Notes: a model not told the origin generated them from the letters alone. A stretch of 41,109 nt of DNA from Chara braunii (GCA_003427395.1 BFEA01000389.1:1094005-1135113); one strand, 5' to 3'; positions 1 through 9,951 are shown, counted from the stretch's first letter. Made by a program: numbers and translations.

Positions 1-94
<94 letters not shown>

Positions 95-119
95 ACAGAA
101 AGAGACAGAGAGAGTGTGA
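1..119. repeat. (AG)n microsatellite
   Basis: An unbroken AG tract fills the first ~88 bases and then degrades into AG-rich sequence with a few C interruptions. The window starts inside it, so its full length is unknown. Confidence 0.98.
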
Positions 120-322
120 ATAATCGCACTGAATTTTCTTTTCATGCCGACATGTCGTACAGGAGACGCATGTTCGAGGAACACACGAAAACCACAAGTG
201 TAGCTGTACAAGAGCTGCAAGGTTTTCGTTAGGCGAGAATTAGCTAAGTTCGAATGCATCCGAGATGACAGGGGAGAGGGAGTCCGAAGCAAACAGCAAA
301 TGAGCGCACTAAACACAGTTGC

Positions 323-333
323 GGGTGTGTGTG

Positions 334-404
<71 letters not shown>
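323..404. repeat. (GT)n then (GA)n microsatellite
   Basis: A short GT run is followed by about 70 bases of GA repeats. The serine/leucine-rich reading frame across it is produced by the repeat and is not a gene. Confidence 0.97.
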
Positions 405-405
<1 letters not shown>

Positions 406-532
406 GAAGTTGAATCTTGAAGTCCTTTTTCGAAAATTGAGGACCAATCACACAATATTCATTTCTTTTTGAATGTCAGCTTAATTCAGTTTGTGTCACT
501 TTCTAGCACCAATCGGCGAGGAGTGCCAGAAG

Positions 533-842
533 GGCCATCAGAAAGCACCCAACGTGGAGGGCCAGACGGACCATCAAATGTATAAAGAGGCCCTTGTGTT
601 GCATTTTCGGGCAATCAAAAAGCACCCAGCGCGGAGGGCCAGACGGGCCATCAAATGTATAAAGAGGCCCTTGTGTTGTATTTTCGGGCCATCAAAAAGC
701 ACGCAGCGCGGAGGGCCAGACGGACCATCAAATGTATAAAGAGGCCTGTGTGTTGTATTTTCGGGCCATCAAAAAGCACCCAGCGTTGAGGGCCAGACGG
801 ACCATGAAATGTATAAAGAGACCCTTGTGTTGTATTTTATTC
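533..842 (+). repeat. 77-bp minisatellite, four copies
   Basis: Copies begin with CCATCA at about 535, 612, 689 and 766, an exact 77-base spacing. Each contains the block AAATGTATAAAGAGGC and a GGAGGGCCAGACGG block. Copies differ at only a few positions, so the array is young. The open frame through it arises from the repeat. Each unit carries a TATAAA string, but nothing shows promoter use. Confidence 0.93.
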
Positions 843-1266
843 TCTGTGATGCCTCACGACCTTCAAAGTGAAAATGCATAGATGAGTGTAGACGACGGGG
901 AAGGTTCGAGAGAGAGGCAGAAAAGCATAGAGATAGTTGGAGCTTGGATGTATCCGAGTATGCGGGCAGAACATCACACTTTACAAGACACAAAATGACG
1001 AAAGCGAGAAAGTCAATCACGGAACAGGCGCCCGAACAACGGGGACGTTCATGAGAATTGAAAGCCAATGAGAAAGAACAATATTGTCGACGACAAACAC
1101 GCCGGGGACATGACAATTTCACCCGGAGATATCCTGGCAGTGACAACCAGGTCTGCTCCGAACCAAACCGAGAACACCCACCAGTCTCTCACGGAAAAAG
1201 TGAAAAGGAACAAATTTCGTCCGGAGAAGAACGAAATGTTCTTCTAAGTTAACCCTTCTACACTAC
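843..1266. other. no recognisable feature
   Basis: I see no convincing gene here. The short frames on both strands lack domain-like sequence and the stretch is not obviously repetitive. Confidence 0.5.
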
Positions 1267-1289
1267 ATGATCAGCAAAAAGATAGACGC

Positions 1290-2043
1290 TTACCTACCAA
1301 CATCGCAAATCGCTAAAGCTAGTCTAGCTCTGATAGAGGAGATGTGTCTATGGGAGAAACCAAAAGGTGGATGTAAACCTCTCGCCAAACAGGAAGCGAA
1401 CATCAACATGAACATCCCACAACTAGCCCCGTCGTGCTGCCGAGGGACATTTTTCAAGATGACCTCGCGAGCGAAGTGGTCGAAAGTGCGACTATCACCG
1501 GCGGCACCTGCCACCGTGTTTAAAAATTTAACAGATTTTATCTAAAAGTGCTAAGTAGAAGTCATCTTAAGATGACGAACACGAGAAAGAATCATAGATT
1601 TCCAAAACATGTCTAGAGAAGTCAATGGCCAAAAGGCTTCAATGTTCGCCGTCCTTGTGCACTGGTGCCAAGACGAGGTCATGAGACAGGAGGTCCACAT
1701 CTTTAGCCCATCTGCAAACAGATGCCGGACCTTGCAGAAGCAGTGTAGAGGCGAAGAAAGAGTTAAAGGTGTACGTCTTCTTGGTAGCAGCAGTCCGTCC
1801 GCAGTCGTCCAGTAGCATCGCCATGTAGAAATTGACGACCTCATCGTTGAGCTCCCCGGATCCATCCACGAGTGCGACGATGTCCTTGACGGAAACCTGT
1901 AAATTGTGCGACGGCAAACGCGAGACGATGATAGTGAGCGGCAACCGGGAGCAGATAACGTCTTCAAGGACTTCTCTTCCATCTCGAGGAAACCCTGTTG
2001 AACAAACACCCACAGCACACAGCAAGCATAAAGGATGCGACAC
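1290..2043 (-). pseudogene. Ulp1/SENP-type (C48) cysteine protease domain, broken
   Basis: C48 proteases cut SUMO-like modifiers; in plants and algae the domain is also common inside large DNA transposons. The first part (2043-1639) shows the family's LNDEVVNFYMAMLLDD helix, then TFNSFF, and ends in VHKDGEH. The next codon, normally Trp after the catalytic His, is TGA (1639-1641). The same frame then reads SLLAIDFSRHVLEIYDSF, placing the Asp 17 residues after the His as in yeast Ulp1, before a TAA at 1567-1569. After a frame change, 1514-1290 gives the end of the domain with VPRQHDGASCGMFM: Gln and catalytic Cys six residues apart. All four catalytic residues survive, so decay is recent. It is probably the C-terminal end of the gene train that starts near 6806; intron-exon structure between is uncertain. 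Confidence 0.85.
1561..1576. repeat. perfect 16-bp palindrome GTCATCTTAAGATGAC
   Basis: A perfect dyad with no spacer, lying inside the protease coding sequence and containing its in-frame TAA. It is unlike the YTCGGATKMATCCGAR family. It could be chance or a small insertion. Confidence 0.6.
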
Positions 2044-2060
2044 TATGAGAAAATGCCGTC

Positions 2061-2586
2061 CTAGCGGCCATGGTCCGACGAACCGCTACTCTGTGGCCCG
2101 AAAAGTTCACGCATAACGTCACCCCTACTTCTGGACCTTCCACACACAGTTGATTCCAAACTAGCACTGTCCTTCTTTATATCCCTGCAAGCCTCGAGAA
2201 GGAAATCCTTGCAGTCTTTTTCGGCAACACTCTCTGCCTCTGCAACGAGTCTAGCGCGAGGGCCCAATACGGGCGCACGACAACCCTTCTGGGAGGGCAC
2301 CGAGGTTTAGTCTCCCCAGGAAACGAATCAGTGACATTGCGACGACTAATGCCTCCCGCAACTAGGACTGACAACCTCGCGAGGGCAGGCGGTTCCTGCG
2401 ACATGTGTGTTTGTCCACGAGCTCGTCGACCTGTACAAGAAATAGCCACCCAGACAGTTCAGCAGGAGATCAACAACGCAACTTCGCAAGAGCAACCAAG
2501 CAAACAGCACCTCACAAAGCACATCGTCACAATCCAGTTGGCGGCCGCGTACACACCTCCCCGAAATCGACGAAGCAAACAACACT
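2061..2586 (-). other. linker between the acidic ORF and the Ulp1 domain, probably with an intron
   Basis: The minus strand has an open stretch (2300-2061) with a charged, helix-like sequence (AEKDCKDFLLEACRDIKK) lying just before the protease domain. The upstream 422-codon frame ends shortly after a good GT donor (reading AAGCCTG then GTAAGCATTG, about 2633), and AG acceptors occur in the next few hundred bases. I infer that exons in this interval join the acidic middle to the Ulp1 domain. Exact junctions cannot be set from sequence alone. Confidence 0.35.
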
Positions 2587-3855
2587 TCACGAACGGGATG
2601 ACGAGCGGGAAGCAAGCAGAGGAAGACAATGCTTACCAGGCTTAGCTTCAACGTCAGTAGAGCCCACCGATGGCAGTCCCAACATGATTGGCGCCCCCGT
2701 GCGCGTCGACGCGGCGACGACGTGCTCCAAACTCACAGGGAAACTTGACAGGTTCGAGATGTCGGCGTTGATGACCGGAGACGGCATGAATTCATCCCCA
2801 TCCCGATGGCGGAAATCCTCCACGTCCGCGATGGGCAATTTTAGTATGTCCATCTCCGGACAAAGAGCGTCGACATCCACAACATCGACAGGTTGGGTTT
2901 CCTCCGTCGCCACTGTGTCGCATTGTGTTGTGCTCAAGGTCCCATGGATGTCCAACAACACCTCTTCCCCCCTTAAATACTTGTCGTCTTGCGCTGTGTC
3001 TTTATCGTCATCACTCAAATAGAGAAATCTATCTCCAACAGCGTCAGAGGACTTCTTCAGAACCTCCTCTACCATCGCCTCGTCTTGAAGGCCGGAGTAC
3101 AAGGGGTCGTCGTATGCTGGCTGAACTGGTTGCTCCATCCCGACGTCGCCGAGTGTCGGATCAATCCGGTCGTCGGCGGAATCGTCCTTGTCCAAAGTCG
3201 TCAGAAGTCGACAACCATCAAGCCCTTCGTCCGTGTGCCTCGGATGAATCCGAATTATGGTCGTCTCCAAACCTGCATCAGGGAGGGACATGCTCACAGG
3301 GCCCTGGTTCGGATTCATCCGAGCCCCCGCAGTTTCCAACGGCGACGACGTGTCCGCTTTCACCGGAGAGTCGCTTAAGACTGCTAACTTAGCGCGTACC
3401 GTCACTAGGCATTCGGCTCCGAGTGTGCGGGGCTCGACATTGAAACTTGTCGCTAACTCACCCTCAGTCGGACAGTCTGCCTGCAGCTCCTTGTGGACTT
3501 CCATGCACAGCATTACGACGTCCTGACACCGGTCGTCTATCATGGCGGACACGTCGTCCTGGTTCGGATGAATCCGAATTTCGCCATCAAGGTTTTTGGA
3601 AACCTGGACCACCCGTTCGAGTTCCGCAGACCGCTGTTCTCTCAAGGGTACTGGCTTCCCAGTTCGGATTAATCTGAGCTTCCTTTTGAGGCGAAACCGA
3701 ACATGGTTGGAGCTTGTCGCTGCCGGATCCGTGGTATGTTGTCGTCTCGCTTCCCGGAAGGCACTGAGTTCCAGACGACGATGTCGTCTCCGAGGTTCGG
3801 ATAGATCCGAGACAATCGGCCAACCGTTTTTGGAGCTAAGCGAAGCAAATTCCAT
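2587..3855 (-). CDS. 422-codon acidic, low-complexity ORF carrying in-frame palindromes
   Basis: This frame opens with ATG at 3855. It encodes an Asp/Glu-rich, Arg-rich first third followed by an acidic, probably disordered remainder (for example SDDDKDTAQDDKYLRGEEV). No known domain is recognised. It is unusual in containing several copies of the 16-bp palindrome read in frame, giving the peptides RIHPN, RMNPN, RIHPR and LRLIRT. It overlaps the upstream frame by about 20 bases and precedes the Ulp1 domain, so it is probably the middle of one long protein rather than a separate gene. The real 3' limit may be a splice donor near 2633 rather than the stop at 2587. The open frame looks genuine because its composition is protein-like over more than 400 codons. 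Confidence 0.6.
   Translation of the reverse strand: MEFASLSSKNGWPIVSDLSEPRRRHRRLELSAFREARRQHTTDPAATSSNHVRFRLKRKLRLIRTGKPVPLREQRSAELERVVQVSKNLDGEIRIHPNQDDVSAMIDDRCQDVVMLCMEVHKELQADCPTEGELATSFNVEPRTLGAECLVTVRAKLAVLSDSPVKADTSSPLETAGARMNPNQGPVSMSLPDAGLETTIIRIHPRHTDEGLDGCRLLTTLDKDDSADDRIDPTLGDVGMEQPVQPAYDDPLYSGLQDEAMVEEVLKKSSDAVGDRFLYLSDDDKDTAQDDKYLRGEEVLLDIHGTLSTTQCDTVATEETQPVDVVDVDALCPEMDILKLPIADVEDFRHRDGDEFMPSPVINADISNLSSFPVSLEHVVAASTRTGAPIMLGLPSVGSTDVEAKPGKHCLPLLASRSSSRS
3239..3811. repeat. five copies of the 16-bp palindrome inside an ORF
   Basis: Copies at 3239-3254, 3308-3323, 3563-3578, 3663-3678 and 3796-3811. Four have intact arms; the copy at 3663 has ATCTGAG on its right side. All lie inside the 422-codon minus-strand frame without breaking it. 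Confidence 0.9.
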
Positions 3856-4733
3856 TCTTTGCTACAACTGCCCCGCCAACAACATCGGTATAGTGTGTTG
3901 CGCTGGTGGAGCTAATCACAAGGTCCTGCTCGCCAGGCCGTGTAATCCACCCAGGTCTGAAGTCATTCCCCGTCTCCATTGAGGTGCTGCCTGTCACCGC
4001 CAGAACCCCACCGTCCTCGTCGCGGTCGACATCGGACCCCTGCCCGTCTCCGCTTCGAGGCTTTTTCTTCTCCCGGCTGCCCTTTTTTCCCTCTCCGCCG
4101 CCTGCGTGCCCCGGAGACCGCTGTTTCGTTGAACGCAGTTCACTTCCACCTCCGGTACCTCGTTGCCCGCCGCCTTCACCATCCCCTTCACCGTCCTTTC
4201 CGCGAGACTTGCGCTTCACAACTCCTGCCGGCGGGGTGCCCGCAGGCAACTCCCAACTCACTTGGTTAATTGACGGGCTTGACGGAAGGGCGTAGAATGC
4301 GGACGATACTTCCAGCCATTTATTTGACTGCAAGAAATCGAACAGCGTTTCCCCGTATGCGCGCAGAGCCGGGTCGTCCTTACTTCGTCAATTGACCTCA
4401 CTTAATCTCTCCAATACCGCATCGTTGGCGCGATATTTGAATGTCTCGAGGTCCCAACGATCGTCATATATCCACCCTCCACTTACGTCCCTCACAGCCA
4501 CTGCCCATTAGCCGTCGAGAAGGACTGGATGGAAATGGTCCGGGTGCCACACGATATCATGGCCCCAATCTTCGGCTGTGGAGAATGTGTGTTTGTTGCC
4601 CATGTGGAAGGGAGTCGCAGGAGCCTTGAGATGCGGATGGTCCGGAGGAACTTGATGGCCGGGTCGAAGACGTTCGGGCTGCGGTGTGAGACGAATAGGC
4701 TCAACGGGACAACCCACCCCTCTTGACAGGCGC
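3836..4733 (-). pseudogene. middle segment of the minus-strand gene train, with two in-frame stops
   Basis: After a frame change near 4705-4733 the coding-like sequence continues in a second frame. It reads His/Trp/Asp-rich residues (FSTAEDWGHDIVWHPDHFHP), then TAA at 4508-4510, then WAVAVRDVSGGWIYDDRWD, then TGA at 4388-4390, then KDDPALRAYGETLFDFLQS, and finally a Lys/Gly/Glu-rich tail ending at 3836. Protein-like sequence runs straight through both stops, so they look like recent nonsense changes. The tail (KKKPRSGDGQGSDVDRDEDGG) resembles a disordered nuclear linker. No family is recognised. Confidence 0.6.
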
Positions 4734-6806
4734 TGAGAAGGACACGGGCGTGGGGCCGCCCGAGGTGGGTGTGGCGAGAGGTGTCCCCGGTTTGCACACT
4801 GACAGCGACTCAGAAACTTGGGCATTGAAGATGGCCAATTGCCCATCCAAATCGAAGAGGTCGTCCTCAACGCTCTCCTCCTGCTCAGTCTCGATATTGA
4901 AATCGTCCTCCTCACCGAATGCGAGCTTAAAGTTATCCAAAGTGAAGTCGGCCGGATCGACAACATCCTCGTTAAAAAATATATATTCCAGCCTCTTAAT
5001 GAAGCTCACAGCGCCGGCCCGACTCGCTCCGTGGTAGCCCTGGAGGACCGCAATGGCGACTTCCTACCGCACCACGTACTGCGGGTCAAATCTCAACCTT
5101 GGTTGTTTGCCGTAAAGGAAGGAGTAGACCTGGCGCCTTTTCTTCGGAGTCAACTTGAAGAACATGTCCTTGTTCCGGTCATAAACGGGCTTGACCACGA
5201 CATGGTGGAAATCGCATGGGTAAGCCTTGGACGACACTTCATGGGTGATATACTGCACGGTGTATTCGAGCTGCGGTGTTTCCCCATCCATGGCCAAGAC
5301 ATGCCTTCCCTGCTGAAGCAGACTCCACACCACCTGCGCGTGCGGCTTGCCCAAGAACAGCACGGTATCCGCCACACCACAGAAGAAAAGAAGCTGATTG
5401 CATAACTGATTCGGATTCCGCTCGCCGTCCTTGTACAGAGCCCCCCTCTGGGTGAGGTTTCCGATGTCCGCGAAGGTCAAGGACTTGAAAGACTTCTCCT
5501 CCACATCCGTGGGTGTCACTTTCTGTTTCCTCCGGAGAGCGGCGTCGTTGTCTTTAGCAACAGCTCCCTCGTACACCGGGTGAGTCAGTAGCCGAGGATC
5601 CTCGCCTTTGAAAAGGATGTGCATCACATCCGGCTCCTCCCAGATGCTGTTTTCGAACTGATGCGTCTTCTTCGCTGCCGTCTTCCGAACCCACTTCCCC
5701 GTGTAGCATCGGGTAGCCCCAAGCACAGACAAAGATGTCATGAAGGAGAGGTTCCACAGGCAGGGAACGAATACCACCAATGTCCAGTAGTCCTGACAAA
5801 CGAAGCCCAACAACTCACTCAGAGACGTGAATGCCCCAGAGTCCCATTGCGCAAGGTCCACAGTTCCGCACAAGTCGAGCACGCAAGTGTGGGAGCGTAG
5901 CTGATGCCCTAGTTTCCCCAGCGCCTCCTTATGATCTATGGCACTCAATGGGTCGACGTTAAACTGAGCCAGCGTCGTCAAGGCGCTTGTCCTAGTCCAC
6001 ATAATGTTAATGCATTCATCAATGCCTCGAGGGCTTTTTTTGCCTTTGGCGCGATCTCTAGTGATCCCTGAAAGGACGAGACGCTTCCACTCTGCCGGGA
6101 AATGCTGGTCGTTGACGAGGGCGGCCGTTCTCTTGATGTTGTTGTCGTGTTGACACCCGAGAAACTGAGGGCACTTGTTGACGTACGTGGAGTCCGTGAA
6201 AAATTTCCTGCTCTCGTTCCAAAGCTTGTCGTCGAGACCTTTGTCCTTGAACTCTTCAAACAGTTGCTTCTTGGACCTGAAGAACGTGGAGTTGGCATTC
6301 CACTCCCGCTTATCCATTTTCTCGTACTCGAACTCCACGTAGTGCCATAGCCTCAACATAATCCGGTCCATTTTTATTATGTCGACCATCTCCTTGACAG
6401 TAAACTTCCCTTGTTCGGCCAACTTCTTGCTACTCGTTTGAACCCACACGACATTAAGGTTCAAGATGCCGTTCAACAGTCTTTTCTTCTCGCGGTCCGT
6501 CAAGTCCACCAATTCCTTCCAGCAGTGGACATCCGGCTCAGGAACTTGGACGTAGAAAGTTTTCTCCTTCGCGCCTTTCTTTGGCTTCCCCTTGCCCTTT
6601 TTCAACGACGGGTCGTCCAGCTTCACGTACCAGACGTGTTTCTTCGGCCCCTGGCTATCAGTCACAGTGGAGAGTCCTTGCTTGGCCACCTCCTCATGGG
6701 TGGGCGGCTTTTCAGTCCAACGCCGGCCGTTGGAAGCAAGGAGTTTCCCTTTCGACCACTCCTCATAGAACTTTTCTCCCAAAGCGAAGACGGAGTCATC
6801 TGCCAT
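4701..6806 (-). pseudogene. methyltransferase-like protein (permuted amino-methyltransferase pattern, tentative)
   Basis: An ATG at 6806 opens 580 codons to a TAG at 5064-5066; the same frame then stays protein-like (EVAIAVLQGYHGASRAGAV and an acidic tail) to 4701, so the TAG looks like a single nonsense change. Residues 1-200 are basic with Trp-rich patches (KKHVWYVKLDD). Residues 305-350 read SHTCVLDLCGTVDLAQW followed by DYWTLVVFVPCLW. Residues 462-508 read ERNPNQLCNQLLFF, then DTVLFLGKPHAQVVW and GRHVLAMDG. That second block follows the layout of the cofactor-binding motif of N6-adenine/N4-cytosine methyltransferases (partner-choice helix, strand, glycine loop, strand ending in an acid), and it comes after the presumed catalytic block, as in beta-type enzymes. 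No clear DPPW catalytic motif is seen, so it may be inactive or unrelated. It starts the train that ends in Ulp1. Confidence 0.45.
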
Positions 6807-6933
6807 GGCCAGCGGGAGGTAGTATCGAAGCTTCTCAGCTCATTCCTTTCTTTTCTTTTCTTCCGTTGACAGGTTCCACAAAGGCATGTACGGTGTCTTC
6901 TTCATAGCCAACGCCATGAACTTAGGAAGTCTG

Positions 6934-7467
6934 TCACGTGAACGGCCTCATCGTGCCCCGTTCTAGCGGGACAAAGTACGACAAAGACATCGCACGCCGG
7001 CCGTACCTGCCGAACATCCTCCCGACAACCTTGCATCCCTTTGCGATGTCGTCGACGGAACCATAACTTCTGTAATGCTTCTTCAATGTAAACTTGAAAT
7101 TGTATTCGCCAACATCGACCCACTGGACGATGGACCCTGCAAGACGCGTTCGGTCGGCGCGAACGGCGACGAACAAGAGCGGCCCGCACAGTGGTTGCAA
7201 CGGGTCGGAGCCGTCCTGGCTTGCCCAGTCCAAATACCAGACACGTTTGCTGTAGTCACACCACAAGTTTTGAGCCCGTCGTTCTTCCTCCCCAATGCCA
7301 CCTCCCCGACTCGTTTCCCTTGCCGGTGACGACATCGTCCCTCGACGCTCCTCTCCGTGTAGGGCGGAACCACCAGCGGAGCGGCTTCGTCCGTGTGTAG
7401 CCATTCCCTGAAACACACGGAGGAAATGAACCCACATGCACTCAGAACAGTCAGCACGTCCCAACAT
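6934..7467 (-). CDS. unrecognised protein upstream of the methyltransferase-like gene
   Basis: The frame opens with ATG at 7467, with a second ATG at 7404 that may be the true start (156 codons). After a disordered Gly/Ser/Arg-rich N-terminus it has a compact, protein-like part: SKRVWYLDWASQDGSDP, then GSIVQWVDVGEYNFKF and GSVDDIAKGCKVVGRMFGRY. No family is recognised. The VWYLDW patch recalls VWYVKLDD near the start of the next gene, so the two may share a small domain. It sits 127 bases upstream of the next ATG on the same strand. Confidence 0.45.
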   Translation of the reverse strand: MLGRADCSECMWVHFLRVFQGMATHGRSRSAGGSALHGEERRGTMSSPARETSRGGGIGEEERRAQNLWCDYSKRVWYLDWASQDGSDPLQPLCGPLLFVAVRADRTRLAGSIVQWVDVGEYNFKFTLKKHYRSYGSVDDIAKGCKVVGRMFGRYGRRAMSLSYFVPLERGTMRPFT

Positions 7468-7568
7468 CAACCACGACCTACAACACGCATTCTGTTATGA
7501 GTCACCCCGACCCCAAAACAACGAAGTTCAGTCAAAGTTAGACGACAGTGGTCCCCACGCCTGCACGT

Positions 7569-9048
7569 TTCGGATGAATCCGAGGCATCGTGAGCCATGC
7601 TCGTCACAATGCCCTTAAGAGAACGAATGGTCGAAAACGAAGATCGCGGGATAGACCGGATACATCTGAAGCAGGCGCAGTCGAAAAACCGACGTCGCAT
7701 AGGCATCTGCACCGGGAAAAGCAATATCTCGCAAGAAGGCACTAGAACGCTGACAAAGCAGACGAAGACGTGCACCAAGCGGTGTCATCCGAAGTCGACA
7801 AGCGGGTTGTAAAGTTCGTCGGTGTAGTTCGGATGCATCCGAGCTCCAAAGTGGTGTGGACCACCCCCTTGCGGCCCGGACCAAACCGAACTCGAGTTTT
7901 CTTGTCCTTCTGAGTCGGTTACGGTTGTGACTCGGATGCATCCGAATTCGAACAGCGCAGTCCAGAGACGGTCGTCCACAAGAGGTCGCCATCTACATCA
8001 CAGGTTTTCGTCATCGACCTGTGAGCACTGGGTTAACCCTATCGTGCCGGAGATTTGGTTCGGTTGAACGTGAACTTCGCAAATGTGGCTCGGATTAATC
8101 CGAGACGGGGACCGGCGGATGGACCCCACGGTCTGTTGACGCCCATCCAGTCGTTCAAGCTTCTGTTATTCCCCAACTTTCCTTGGGTCCACCCGAATTT
8201 CGCACGGTGTGTCTTCGTCCTCGAGTGTTTAAGACGGGTGTGGCTCAGATTTATCCGATTTCGACGGGGGCTGTCTCGATACGTGCGACCACGACAGGCT
8301 GCGCCGACACCGTGTGCTTTCGTCGTACAAGTTTATCAGACCGTGCGACGTCGTCAATACCCTCTGCGCATGTAATAAATCCGAACAAGCCATCGGTGTG
8401 GTTCGGATTAATCCGACTTCGCCGAGGCGGTTCGGTTTGTTGTCGCCCCACCACACACCGGACCTCCCCGCGATTGCCGTAGTGTCTCGGTATAATCTGT
8501 GCGTCATCACGGGGGATGTCATTGTCCACCCGAGCGTCACCGTCTCGACTCGTTTTAGTTGCATGAGTCCGAGGCATCGTTAACCCTCGTCATCAGACTG
8601 CCCTTCGTAGAGCGAATGGTCGAAGACGAAGACAGCGGGGGAGTTCGGACACATCCGAACTGGGCAGAGTCGAAAGACCGACGTTGTGACTCGGATGCAT
8701 CCGAATTAGCACAATGCGAGACAGAAACGGCCGACCACAAGAGGAGGCCATCGACATGGTGTGTTTTCCCCAATGACCTGTGAGCATAGGGTGGACCCTA
8801 TCCTGTCGGAGGTGTGGTTCAGATTAATCCGAGACGGGGACCGGCGGATGGACAGCACGGTCTGTTGACAGCGTGTGGTTTCGTCGTTCACGTTTATGAG
8901 AACGTGCGACGTCGTAAATATCGTCTGAGCATGTGACAAATCCAAATTTGTCGTCGGTATGGTTCAGATTAATCCGAACTTCGCCGAGGTGCCTTGGTTA
9001 GTGGTCGCCCCGTGAGTTTTAGTGGGTTGTGGCTCGGATGCAACCGAA
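7569..9048. repeat. diverged tandem duplication punctuated by the 16-bp palindrome
   Basis: Two diverged copies of a roughly 0.6-1 kb unit lie in tandem: 7569-7760 matches about 8560-8690, 7931-8075 matches 8690-8820, 8085-8140 matches 8815-8875, and 8310-8450 matches 8873-9013. Palindrome copies sit at matching places: 7569, 7655, 7828, 7931, 8089, 8244, 8402, 8644, 8690, 8818, 8963 and 9033. Five have intact arms (7569, 7828, 7931, 8089, 8690). The short open frames here (peptides SDASE, RMHPN, RINPN) come from the palindrome and are not genes. Confidence 0.88.
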
Positions 9049-9050
9049 AT

Positions 9051-9951
9051 TAACAAGGGTGGCTCGGATACGTTAGTTGTTGCGCCACCACAAGATGGTA
9101 TGGACAGGGTGGGCTGTCGTCCTCCTGGTTGGTCAGACATGTCGCCGTCGACAACACCCTATGAGCATCTGATCGCTCCGTGCCTGTCCTGTGTCCACGT
9201 CAGCGGAAGGGTTCCTCGCGGCGTTCGGCTGATGCGAGGTTTGATAGAGTTTAAAGATTTGAATTCACGTTCTCGTTCTGTGTCTTCGGATCTGTCGTAG
9301 CAGTCTTTGGATTACTGATCTGTGATTGCATTCAGGGGGAACCAGCCTAAGATCGGTTGAGCGACTGTCTGCAATACACAAAGATTGGAGAAAGGCAGAA
9401 AACACGCATAGACACGGAAGGGAAACTAAGATCGATAGAGCATGGGCAGCGAGAGAGCCTGTCTTTATCTCTCTGTCTCTCCATGTGCAGATCCTGCGGA
9501 TGGTGTTATCCATTTCGGAATTCGCAATGTGACCCACTAATAAAACTGCGCAAAAGAAATATAAGAAAAAATTGTTCGTGTCGGTGAGAGGAAGAGTGAC
9601 GAAAAATGTGAAAAATTCGACGAATGTGGAGGACAATTTACGGATACAGAACCGAACGCCGAGCGAACTACACGACGCGACTTACGTGGGAAAACGAATA
9701 AATAAACCGAACGCAATAAAAATTAAAGCGAGAAGAAAGTCCATGTGCAATCCAGAAGACACAATATTCGTGAAAAACCATGTTCTCGTGTTCGACAACA
9801 TACGACCAAAATCCTTATATCGCAGTTCGCGAGAGAGACAACAAATTGACGACAAGCGAGTAACACTTCAAGAAAACATCTGAAGTGACGACACAATCTC
9901 GAAGGGCGTGTCACAACATTCTCGGGCTACATTCGCGGGTCCCGTTTCGTT
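9051..9951. other. no recognised gene; purine-rich and AG-rich stretches
   Basis: A half palindrome (CTCGGATACG) lies near 9063. A 103-codon basic frame at 9572-9883 (+) has no recognisable domain and is probably chance. I see nothing else. Confidence 0.4.

Larger units (their letters stand above)
249..958. repeat. two degenerate copies of the 16-bp palindrome
   Basis: TTCGAATGCATCCGAG at 249-264 and CTTGGATGTATCCGAG at 943-958 each differ by one or two bases from YTCGGATKMATCCGAR. They are the leftmost copies of the family that marks the first 25 kb. No gene is recognised around them. Confidence 0.7.

Noticed and set aside
533-842. A CRISPR-like array
   Set aside because: The 77-bp units are continuous tandem copies without unique spacers, and the sequence is eukaryotic.
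4818-5405. A 195-codon plus-strand gene
   Set aside because: It is the antisense shadow of the methyltransferase-like gene, whose minus-strand frame is far longer and more protein-like.
7569-9048. Short genes encoding SDASE, RMHPN or FGLIR peptides
   Set aside because: These recurrent peptides are the palindrome translated in different frames on both strands; the surrounding sequence has no protein-like pattern.
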